Assembly: GCA_916700875.1 (NCBI GenBank)
Contig: CAKAKS010000072.1
Location: 41,014,464 to 41,078,463, forward strand
Direction: 5' to 3'
Source of the DNA: Sebastes aleutianus
Taxonomy: Eukaryota > Chordata > Actinopteri > Perciformes > Sebastidae
DNA length: 64,000 nt
A model generated the notes under the pieces. It did no database searches, had not been told where the DNA came from, and worked only from the letters and a program-made list of their open reading frames with translations. Both the position numbers and the translations under genes were made by a program. The first letter of the stretch is position 1; every line of letters starts with the position of its first letter. Shown in pieces: positions 36,338-47,000 of the stretch.

Positions 36338-36522
36338 GTGTTGATGTTAGATGATGTTAGATGATGTGTGTTGATGTGTGATGATGTGTGTTGATGTGTG
36401 ATGATGTTAGATGATGTTAGATGATGTGTGTTGATGTGTGATGATGTGTGTTGATGTTAGATGATGTTAGATGATGTGTGTTGATGTGTGATGATGTGTG
36501 TTGATGTGTGATGATGTTAGAT
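36338..36522 (+). repeat. GATGTGTGTTGATGT minisatellite
   Basis: GATGTTAGATGAT and GTGTGTTGATGTGTGATGAT units are repeated with higher-order order in cdc6 intron 1. Confidence 0.85.
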
Positions 36523-36829
36523 GTCTATAGACAGACAGCAGAGCTCTAAACAGCCTTTACAATCAACAAAAACACAGATAATGACATTAATATGACTGTA
36601 GTTTGATCTAAAACATATTGTATTACCATTAGAACTGTTCTTAAGGAGAATACATGACGTGTAAATGAAGTTATTAGTGTTAATTTAGTCGTTAAACTAG
36701 AGAACAGACTGAGTAGAAGCAGAGGAATTCTCTTCCGGTTCCAGTTAACACGAATATTTCACGTTTTATCGCTTAAATTAAAGAGTTAATGACGGATTTA
36801 CCTCTTTATAAAGTTATGAGAAGTCTTCC

Positions 36830-37165
36830 CAGCGGACAGCAGAGTGTTGTCTCTCGTCCTGGAGTCCTATGAGTGTCTCTGAGTGTCTCTCTCTGTCCGT
36901 CTTCTGTCGCACACTGACATCAAACTAGCGCCAAAATCACATCAAGCGCCTCCCGGATCAGCCGCTGCGCTCTGATTGGCCCGCTGCTGGTCACGGGACC
37001 AGATCCTCCGCTGCTCATTGGCTCAGCGTTACAGGATGTTACGTCAGTGTTACGTGACGCCGGGCAGGATATGTGGCGGGAGATTCAATAGAACGCTGTT
37101 TGGCGGAATATAATTTTCGCGGGAACTTCAGTGTTGTTTTGTTACATCAGACTTTTAGCGCCAGA
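36830..37165 (-). promoter_or_regulatory. cdc6: cdc6 promoter with E2F and CCAAT motifs
   Basis: Upstream of the 5'UTR exon (which ends at 36802) are several E2F-type sites: AGCGCCAAAA at 36927-36936 (TTTTGGCGC on the gene strand), GGCGGGAG near 37076, and TTTTCGCGGGAA at 37114-37125, plus TTAGCGCC near 37155. CCAAT boxes read as ATTGG near 36976 and 37017. CDC6 is a known E2F target, so G1/S control is expected. Confidence 0.75.
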
Positions 37166-37905
37166 ATCCAGTTAGAATATCTCTGTTTCTACTAAATAAC
37201 TCACTCTCTGTGTTACTGATGATCTCTTTATTTAAAGGTAACATTAAATAAACTCACTGACACATTTACACCATCAGTCATTTACTTAAAGTAATAATAC
37301 CACTCTGTGGAAGTAGGTTAAAGTCCTGCACTCTAAAGATAAAGTACTCCTTGTGTCTGTGTTTTACTATAATACCTATAATATCTGATGTTTCTGCATT
37401 AATATGCTGGAGATGATTAAGGTTGTGCTAATCTTAACTCCTTTATATAACTTTATTTTAGTTTAATCTTCAGCGATGCATCATATTCTATAAGATAAAT
37501 CACATGTTTGTAGCATCAAAAGTCAACTTTTCATGGTGTCTTCATCCTTCTGTTAGTTAGTGCTACTTCTGTTAGACCAGGGACAACAGTGTGGAAATGT
37601 AATTATTTTTTATTTATACAATATTGAGATATATGAAAGACATACAGTATGAAAATGAAAAAATAAATACAACTACAAAATACATTAAAATGGCATTAGA
37701 GTATGTATTTAACTTATTGTACAAGCGCATTAAAAAGAGCTACCAAAATTGGCTGAAAAACATCTGAAACAAAGCTTTTTTTACTTTCTTAAAAATCCTT
37801 TTTTGCAGTGTATAAACATGATACACTAAAAGGTTATAACTTCAATGGTTTAATTTTCCACGGTAAACCATAAAATAACACAGCGTATTTTTCCTCATAC
37901 AACTT
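37166..37905. other. Intergenic, nothing recognised
   Basis: AT-rich with no convincing exon, terminal repeat or tandem array. Confidence 0.4.
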
Positions 37906-37909
37906 ACAT

Positions 37910-38800
37910 TAAATTGCAAATCAGACTTCATAATAGTGCACTTTTAACACCGTTACACAGACCATCTAATCTGCTTAAGGTCTCAACCACTCGAGGGGTT
38001 GATATTAATGGTCCCAACATTCAAGTATTTAGGAATCATTATTGATTAGAACTTCAAATCACACATTGAAAACCTGGTTTCCAAACTGAAAATTAAATTG
38101 GATTCTTTTTTTAGAAACAAATCCTGTTTCTCCCTCCAGACGAGCAAACTTTTGATTTCAGCAACTTTCTGACCTTTATTGGATGATGTGCTCCGTATGA
38201 ATGAACCTGACCAGTGCCTAAAACAGCTGGATACTGGTTACCATTGTGCTTTATGTTTTATTACTGGCTGTGGACATCTGGTTCACCACTGTACCCTGTA
38301 TGCTGCTAAAGGATCATCTCTGGATGTCCGCAGACTTTCACATTGGTCGGCTCTTATATATAATCGCTCCTCAGTCTGGTTCCTTCCTATCTGTGTACGT
38401 ACATGTGCACAAACCACAATCAATATGACCTGAGCTCTCATAATGTTCTACAGATGTTGGTCCCAGAGGTTAGAACGGAGCGAGGCTAAAGATCCTTTAA
38501 ATACGCTGGAAGATGTAGAGAAGGAGCTGGAACTGTCAGAGCTGATCACTGCTGTATTATGGGAGTTTAAGTCCATTCTGAAGGATGGAGAAAGTGGCTC
38601 TATAGGTCGATGTGATTGTTCTCGAGTTCCTCACCTGTTTGTGCGTTATAGCTTTTTTTTTGTGTTGCATACAATTTGGACGTCTCGTTCACTAGTTGTG
38701 TGTGATGGTTGTGTTTGTCTGCTCGTCTGTGTTGCCCTCTTGGCCAGGTCACATTTTTAATCTCAATGAGTTTTTACCTGGTTAAATAAAGGATATATAT
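37910..38800 (+). mobile_element. L2/CR1-like LINE 3' fragment (block copy 1)
   Basis: Translations in shifting frames give reverse-transcriptase tail text: KYLGIIID, ENLVSKLK, SCFSLQTSKLLISATF, QCLKQLDTGYHCALCFITG and FKSILKDGESGSIGRCD. This is followed by TGGTTAAATAAAGG and a (TA)n end, a typical non-LTR 3' terminus. Its first part is repeated at 43235-43440. Heavily mutated and inactive. Confidence 0.75.
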
Positions 38801-38819
38801 ATATATATTTATATATATA

Positions 38820-39273
38820 TATATCGACTTAAGGCTTGCAGGTAACCCATTCCACGTAACTGCTGCTGAATAAACAAGTCCTTTCCCTTACAGCTTTTGA
38901 ATGATGGCACAAAACCGGTGGCGCTCCCTCTAGAGAGATAACTGTGGACATCACGAACCACCCAGACGGTCTTATTCTATATGTATTATTCTCTATAGTG
39001 AACGCTCTACGCACCGTAAACAATTGATTTCTTTGGCTCAATTCAGTGAAAGCTATCGCTGTATTAAAGCTACAGAAGGCAACAAGTGTTTGGCATCATT
39101 GGGCAAAAATTCCCATAATACCCTTTCAGCATGTTGTAATTCAAGTGTTCTGAGAGAAAACTCGACGTCTGCTCCTCCTCATGGCTCTGTCTTCAGACTT
39201 TAAGAAATATATGCTCTGTGGCTCAGAGGTAGAGCGGGTCGTCCAGCAATTGGTTGGTGGTTCGATATCACAC
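38820..39273 (+). repeat. Duplicated block copy 1, with tRNA-like SINE head
   Basis: It is closely similar to 43520-43960 (CGACTTAAGGCTTGCAGGTA onward). Near 39218-39268 it has CTCTGTGGCTCAGAGGTAGA and GGTGGTTCGAT, A/B-box-like elements of a tRNA-derived SINE. It continues into the pseudo-exon at 39274. Confidence 0.85.
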
Positions 39274-39363
39274 TTGCACGCCGTTTTCTCCGCAGCCATC
39301 CTGGTTATTATCGTCGGCTGATGAGGTCTTCAGATGGTCCACTTCAAAGTCGTTTGTTGTATT
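39274..39363 (-). pseudogene. Relic of the Ig-receptor terminal exon
   Basis: On the minus strand this matches 44090-44180, the last coding exon of the IgV gene. In frame it still reads pieces such as KTSSADDNNQDG and GENGVQ. The stop-proximal part and the upstream transmembrane exon are missing. It then joins a fragment (39414-39438) matching intron sequence at 44670-44694, so a second gene copy once stood here. Confidence 0.75.
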
Positions 39364-39429
39364 TAGCTATACTATATATAGCTATATATATATAGCTATT
39401 TCAACTCACCGTAGTTATTGATTCTGATA

Positions 39430-41312
39430 ATTCATCTATAGTTATATAGTCTATAGTTATATAGTCTATAGTTATATAGTCTATAGTTATATAGTTAAAT
39501 AGTCTAGTTATATAGTCTATAGTTATATATTCTAGTTATATAGTTAAATAGTCTATAGTTATAGAGTCTATAGTTATATAGTCTATAGTTATATAGTTAA
39601 ATAGTCTATAGTTATATAGTCTAGTTATGTAGTCTATAGTTATATAGTTATATAGTCTAGTTATATATTCTATAGTTATATAGTTAAATAGTCTATAGTT
39701 ATAGTATATAGTTATATAGTCTATAGTTATATAGTTAAATAGTCTATAGTTATATAGTCTAGTTATGTAGTCTATAGTTATATAGTTATATAGTCTAGTT
39801 ATATATTCTATAGTTATATAGTTAAATAGTCTATAGTTATAGTATATAGTTATATAGTCTATAGTTATATAGTCTATAGTTATATCGTTTATAGTTATAT
39901 AGTCTAAAGTTAAATAGTCTATAGTTATATAGTCTATAGTTATAGTTATATAGTTTATATAGTCTATAGTTATATAGTCTATAGTTATATAGTTTATAGT
40001 TATATAGTCTATAGTTATAGTTATATAGTCTATAGTTATATAGTTTATAGTTATATAGTTTATATAGTCTATAGTTATAGTTAGTCTATAGTTATATAGT
40101 TTATAGTTATATAGTCTATAGTTATAGTTATATAGTTTATATAGTCTATAGTTATAGAGTCTATAGTTATATAGTTTATAGTTATATAGTCTATAGTTAT
40201 ATAGTTTATATAGTCTATAGTTATAGTTATATAGTCTATAGTTATATAGTCTATAGTTATATAGTCTATAGTTATATCGTTTATAGTTATAGTCTAAAGT
40301 TAAATAGTCTATAGTTTTATAGTCTAGTTATAGTTATATAGTCTATAGTTATATAGTCTATAGTTATATAGTTTATAGTTATATAGTCTAGTTATATAGT
40401 TTATAGTTATATAGTTATATAGTCTAGTTATATATTCTATAGTTATATAGTTAAATAGTCTATAGTTATAGTATATAGTTATATAGTCTATAGTTATATA
40501 GTCTATAGTTATATAGTTAAATAGTCTATAGTTATATAGTCTAGTTATGTAGTCTATAGTTATATAGTTATATAGTCTAGTTATATATTCTATAGTTATA
40601 TAGTTAAATAGTCTAGTTATAGTATATAGTTATATAGTCTATAGTTATATAGTCTATAGTTATATCGTTTATAGTTATATAGTCTAAAGTTAAATAGTCT
40701 AGTTATATAGTCTATAGTTATATAGTTTATATAGTCTAGTTATATAGTCTATAGTTATATAGTTTATAGTTATATAGTCTATAGTTAGTTATATAGTCTA
40801 TAGTTATATAGTTTATAGTTATATAGTTTATATAGTCTATAGTTATATAGTTTATAGTTATATAGTCTATAGTTATAGTTATATAGTTTATATAGTCTAT
40901 AGTTAGAGTCTATAGTTATATAGTTTAGTTATATAGTCTATAGTTATAGTTATATAGTCTATAGTTATAGAGTCTATAGTTATATAGTTTATAGTTATAT
41001 AGTCTATAGTTATAGTTTATATAGTCTATAGTTATAGTTATATAGTCTATAGTTATATAGTCTATAGTTATAGTTATATAGTCTATAGTTATATCGTTTA
41101 TAGTTATAGTCTAAAGTTAAATAGTCTATAGTTTTATAGTCTAGTTATAGTTATATAGTCTATAGTTATATAGTTTATAGTTATATAGTCTATAGTTATA
41201 TAGTTTATAGTTATATAGTTATATAGTCTATAGTTAAATAGTCTATAGTTATATAGTTATATAGTCTATAGTTAAATAGTCTATAGTTATATAGTCTATA
41301 GTTAAATAGTCA
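39430..41312 (+). repeat. 1.9-kb AT minisatellite (TATAGTCTATAGTTA)
   Basis: Units of roughly 14-16 bases are built from TATAGTC, TATAGTTA, TAGTTATATAG and variants (TTAAATAG, CGTTTATAG). Blocks of several hundred bases recur nearly unchanged (compare about 39600-39900 with 40420-40700). It grows out of a piece of duplicated gene intron at its left edge. Confidence 0.95.
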
Positions 41313-41313
41313 A

Positions 41314-43207
41314 TCAATCAATCAACATTTATATTTTATTTCCCTTTGCAATAACAAAAAAGGTACCCAGTGCTTTGCATTAACATCAGGAAATAACAGG
41401 AATAAAAACATAACATATCATAAGAAGGTACATAAAAAGCATAAGGAAAATGCAAAGCCCCGTTGTGCCCGCGGAGAGTTAAGATCTGGGACAAATAAAG
41501 CGGGGCGAGGCCGTTAGTGGCTTTAAAGGTCCCATATTGTATAAAGTAAGATTAAAAGAAGATTAAAAGAAACCTGCTTTTATATTATAAAGTAGGTTTA
41601 AGTGTTATATAAATACTGTTAAACTATCAAAACATTCAATATACGGTGGAATACACACAGCCCATATTCCGAAATTGTGCGTTTGAAACAAGCCGTCAGG
41701 ATTTCTGTCTATTTGTGATGTCACAAATATACAATATTTAGACCATTACACGGTTTTAAACGTAAACATTCTAAATGTGTCCCAGTTTATTTCCTGTTGC
41801 AGTGGATGTGAATAACATCAGCTGACAGGAAGTAAACATGGACCCAAACTGTTGCCTGGCAACGCAATTCTGTTGCAATTACATTGAAATGCACTAAAAC
41901 GGAGCGTTTCAGACAGAGGGTGAATACAGGTATAATCAGACAGACAGGATGAGGAAAATAAAGGGTTTTTGAGCATCAAGAGCTTAAAATGGATTCTAAA
42001 GCGAACTGAAAGCGAACAGAGTGAGTAAAGTACGGGGTTAATGTGTTCACGTCTGGAAGTGTTAGTTAAAAAGTGAGCAGCAGCATTTTGCACCAGTTGG
42101 AGGCGATCGAGGGAAGTCCGGTTTAGACCAACATACACTGCATTACAATAATCAAGTCTCGAGCTAATAAAGGAAGGTGAATTATTGCCTTCTCGAGATG
42201 GTGCCTATTGAGGAAGAGCTTCACTTCGGCCAGAAGACGAAGCTGGAAAAAGCTTGTTTGAACAACAGAGTCAATCTGTTTATCAAATGATCAAACAGCT
42301 GTCAAATGCCCCCCCCCCCCCAGATGTTTTACAGTTGGTTTTTACCAAAGCTTGAGACTGCAACATTAGTCATGCGCGAAGTACCAAACATAATGCATTC
42401 AGTTTTACCTTCATTTAAATAAAGGAAATGTTGTGACAGCCACTGCTTTATGTCACTAATACAGTTCAACAGACAGTTCAGTGCATCACTTCCATTAGGC
42501 TTCATAGGTAGATAGATTTGTAGATCATCTGCATAACAATGAAAAGACAAATTGTGCTTGGCTATAACTGACCCTAGAGGCAGCATATATAATGAGAAGA
42601 GGATAGGTCCTAGAATAGAACCCAGTGGCATCCCACAAGAGAGAAAAGTATATGATGAGGAGAAGTCACCAATCATCACAGAAAAGCTCCTGTTGGCCAA
42701 ATAAGAGCTAAACCACTTAAGTGCAGTGCCGCGGATGCCTACATGTTGATTTAGGCGAGAGATAAGGACTGCATGGTCCACCGTATCAAAAGCAGCTGTG
42801 AGGTCCAATGGCACCAGCACAGCAGGGTTCCCAGCATCAACAGTTAAGGCGATGTCATCGTGCACTTTTAATAGTGCTGACTCAGTGCTATGTCGTGATC
42901 TGAACCCAGATTGGAATTTTTCAAGAACAGAGTTATTTTCTAAGAAGGACTGTAACTGTAAGAAAACAACCTTTTCCAAAACCTTAGAAAGAAACGGCAG
43001 ATGGGAGACGGGTCTAAAATTGGACAACACTAGACGGTAGAGGTGAAGTGTTTTTAAGGAGGGGTCTAACCACAGCGTGTGTTTGAAGGCAGCTCGTTCA
43101 ACCCGTCTGCAGCGTTGCCTCAGGGCACAGGTGGTGTCATTTAACCAGGGGTCTGCTTTAGATCTGGTGGATTTGTACCGAAAAGGGGCAACAGAGTCCA
43201 GAATCAC
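41314..43207 (-). mobile_element. L2-type LINE, 5'-truncated, reverse transcriptase domain
   Basis: On the minus strand, 43207-42329 is open for 292 codons and contains RT blocks FQSGFRSRHSTESALLKVHD, LDLTAAFDTVDH, CGMPLGSILGPILFSLYMLP and the catalytic CYADDLQIYL, followed by LNEGKTECIMFG. A poly-C run at 42309-42320 marks a break. The C-terminal part continues in another frame (42138-41998). The 3' end has a TTGATTGATTGA tail (plus 41310-41330), as in L2 elements. A TTAA MITE interrupts it at 41527-41965. Confidence 0.85.
41527..41965 (+). mobile_element. AGGTCCCATA-family MITE, truncated, inside the LINE
   Basis: It begins AGGTCCCATATTG after TTAA at 41523-41526 and follows 49346-50067 through GAGCGTTTCAGACAGAGG. 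It stops near AGGATGAGGAAAATAAAG without its right end. Confidence 0.8.
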
Positions 43208-43234
43208 AGAGCATGTGGAGTGGAAACAGAATTA

Positions 43235-43482
43235 AATAAAAAATAAAATTCTCAAATATAAATTGCAAATAAGACTTCATAACAAAGTGCACTTTTAACA
43301 CCGTTACAGAGACAAATGGCCAAAGGTCTCAACAGCTCAACGGTTTGATATGATGGTCTCAAAATTCAAGTATTTAGGAATCATTATTGATCAGAACTTC
43401 AAAACACACGATGAAAACCTGGTTTCCAAACTGAAACTTAAAGGTCCCATATTGTAAAAAGTGACATTTTCATGTCTTTTAC

Positions 43483-43524
<42 letters not shown>

Positions 43525-43960
43525 CTTAAGGCTTGCAGGTAACCCATTCCACGTAACTGCTGCTGAATAAACGAGTCCTTCCCCATACAGCTTTTGAATT
43601 ATGGCACAAAACCGGTGGCGCTCCCTCTAGTGAGATAACTGTGGACATCACGAACAACCCAGACGGTATTATTCTATATATATATTATTCTCTATAGTGA
43701 ACACTCTACGCACCGTAAACATTGATTTCTTTGGCTCAATTCAGTGAAAGCTATCGCTGTATTAAAGCTTCAGAAGGCAACAAGTGTTTGGCATCATTGG
43801 GCAAAAATTCCCATAATACCCTTTCAGCATGTTGTAATTCAAGTGTTCTGAGATAAAACTCGACGTCTGCTCCTCCTCATGGCTCTGTCTTCAGACTTTA
43901 AGAAATATATGCTCTGTGGCTCAGAGGTAGAGCGGGTCGTCCAGCGAATGGAAGGGCGCT
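43235..43960 (+). repeat. Duplicated block copy 2 with MITE insertion
   Basis: 43235-43437 matches the LINE fragment at 37910-38092. At TTAA 43438-43441 the AGGTCCCATA MITE head starts, runs about 37 bases, then a (TA)n tract (about 43478-43520) joins it to the CGACTTAAGGC sequence of copy 1. A tRNA-like A box (CTCAGAGGTAGAGCGG) lies at 43920-43937. Confidence 0.85.
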
Positions 43961-44056
43961 GTTCGATAGCACCCGAGGTATTTGGTGGGCAGGCCTTTTT
44001 AAAAAATCAAATCTATTTTTCTTAATACTTATAAATGTGCTGGAAGAGAACCGAAT

Positions 44057-47000
44057 TCACACAGCTGAGCATCTCTCCGTCATCTGTTCTTGCACGCCGT
44101 TTTCTCCGCGGCCATCCTGGTTATTATCGTCGGCTGATGAGGTCATCAGATGGTTCATTACAGAGCCGTTTGTTGTATTTGCTTCTTCGTCTCTCCGTCC
44201 TCTGGGCCTCTGACAACATTTCTCTATGAGGACACAGAAAGCAGCTTTTAGCAAAGTTGATGTTGACTGGTTAGGTAGAGTACACATACATACACAACCA
44301 GTCAAACGTTTGGATCAGTTGTTATAATCATGTTTTTACAGCTAGCTAGTTTAGTCCTCAACGGGTCACCAGATGAAGGAGGTCTGATGGGGAGATAGTT
44401 TTAAACTGAGAAATGGCTCTAATATAAGATGATATAGTTAAATTACACCAATGAATAAAATGCTGTAGAGCAGAAGTTTGTAACTTACTGATCACTCCAC
44501 GTTTCATCAGGAGAAGAAGAAGAAGAGCAGCACCAACAACAACAACAACAACAATGGGAACGACAATTTTCCAGACAGCCACCGTTGGACCTGCAGGAAT
44601 ATCAGACAGAGGTGAGGTGAGAAGAAGGACAGGCTTAAAGGTGATGCAGGTTTTTTTCAACATAATGTGATTATTAATTCTGATAATTCATCTATAATGT
44701 ACAGCTGGTGATTAAAACAAACACATTTACACACAACTCCCACAGTCAGATGATCTTGTATTCAGGATAAAGTGAATCAAAGACATTTACCATGATCTCC
44801 TGACTCGGTCACGTCTTCCACTGGAGGTCTAGTTGTGATGGAATCAAATCTCTTTGACTCTTTCGGTTGGTCAGTGGGTTCTGCTGGAAAAAAACATCTT
44901 CTCAGTACTCTTAAAACACAGAATAATCAGACAAAGCAGGCTATGTGCTTAACTCTGCCTGTGTCCAGAGAGGTTAAATGTTAAAATACACACACATCGT
45001 AAAAACAAAGAGATTAATGTGAAAATATTAGGGCTGTCAATTACAATATCTAATCGCATGATTGTCCGTAGTTAATCACAATTAATCACACATTCTTTAT
45101 TTGTTCTAAATGAACCTTAAAAGGAGATTAGTCAAGTATTTAATCCTCTTATCAACATGGGAGTGGAGATGCTGCTTTATGTAAATGTATGTATATATTT
45201 ATTATTGTAAATCAATTAACAACACAAATCAATGACAGATATTGATCCAGAAACCCTCACAGGTACTGCATTTAGCATAAAACAATATGCTCCAATCATA
45301 ACATGGCAAACTGCAGCCCAACAGGCAACAACAGCTGTCAGTGTGTCAGTGTGCTGACTTGACTATGACTTGACCCAAACTGCATGTGATTATCATAAAG
45401 AGGGCAAGTTTAGTATGACCTGGTTGGTACCGATGGATTCATCAGGTTCTCTAGTTTCAGACCAGTATCTTCACTCTAGCTTTAAAACTGAGCTGCTATG
45501 ACCTAAAAATCACAAGTTGTGTTAAAGAAATTAGTGGCGTTAAAACCAGTTTGTGTTAACACGTTATTATCACGTTAACTTTGACGGCCCTAGAGGAAAC
45601 ACATTTAAAAATCCAGCAGCAGCTCCACCAGACAGTCGATCAACATTAAACATCTTCTGCAGCCACATATAGATATCTATTTTTACAATCTATAATGAGC
45701 ATCTTTAGGTGCAAGAAAATCTAGATATAAAGATCGGACTAAGTAATTATACAGTATTAAAGACTCAAATCAGGGTCAGGGTCAAAGCGTTTTTAGTATG
45801 TGAATTAAAGTGAATTAAAGTGAATTAAAGTGTATTAAAGTGAGCATGCTTACCAACGTTGAGGTAAATGTTAGAGTCGGTGTTCAGCTTAGGGATGTAG
45901 AATCTGTAAGTTCCATTGTCAGACACATTTACTGAAGAGATCCTCACTGTGATGATTCCTCTGACCAGGTCTTTATGGTCCAGAGTTGTCCTGTTTCTGT
46001 ATTCAGACATCTGGGGATCAAGATGGTCCCGTCCATGTCGATAGGAGAGGACGACATTGTCCTGGTCTTGGAGGTCAGGTCTCCTCACATCCACTGTACG
46101 AGCAGTCAAGTCCAGCGAGGGTTTCAGATGACATTGTAGAATGACTCTAGCTCCTTCTGTCACCTGGATCGTCTCATTCGGGCAGATGAGACTCCGTTCT
46201 CCTGGAGAAACAAACACAGCTTGAACACTCATGACAGGACGGACATCTCTTCAAACATTTAAACACTCACAGTCCATGTTTTCATTTCTCAACTCAGTGG
46301 TGCAACAATTCCTATAATGTTACGTCCTCGCCACTTCTAGCAGGACGTAAAGGGTTCTGACTCATGTAGACCACCACGTCCAACTTGCAGACACTCCTTG
46401 GTCAGCGATCTCAAAGATGAGGCTCGTATTGTGAGTGAGAAGAAGTTTATTATATATAAAATACAAATAAACAAAAATATATCCATATGCGCGTATCGAG
46501 GCTTGTATCGTTTTAGACCAATGACGTCATTGATGACGTCATTGGTCTAAACCAGGAGTGCCCACACTTTTTCAGCATGCGAGCTACTTATAAAATGAAC
46601 AAGTCAAAATGATCTACCTACTATAAAAATGCAAAACATATATTTATTTATAAATATATTGAGTATTCTTTATATGTACAATATATGTTGGTGTACCTTG
46701 CATAACTGCATGAACCCATATTGTACAATATAACTCTGTACATTTTTTGTCATTACCTTACTCTGATGACTTGCACTGAATGGAATCAGCCAGGGATGCA
46801 TAGTCCGGACAGTAGCTGCTGATAGCCAGCCTCAAGCACACTTCCAAATGATCATCAGTCAAGGTGGAACGGTATTTGGACTTAATAATCTTCATGTGGG
46901 AAAAGGCTGACTCGCATAAATAAGTGGAGCCGAATAATGCAGTCAAGGAGGTAGCACATTTCCTCATGTTGGGGTACTTTTCCTCTGTGAGTAAGTTCCA

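Noticed and set aside
36900..37165. Bidirectional promoter with a gene on the plus strand
   Set aside because: E2F/CCAAT motifs are explained by cdc6; no exon is seen on plus up to the LINE fragment at 37910.
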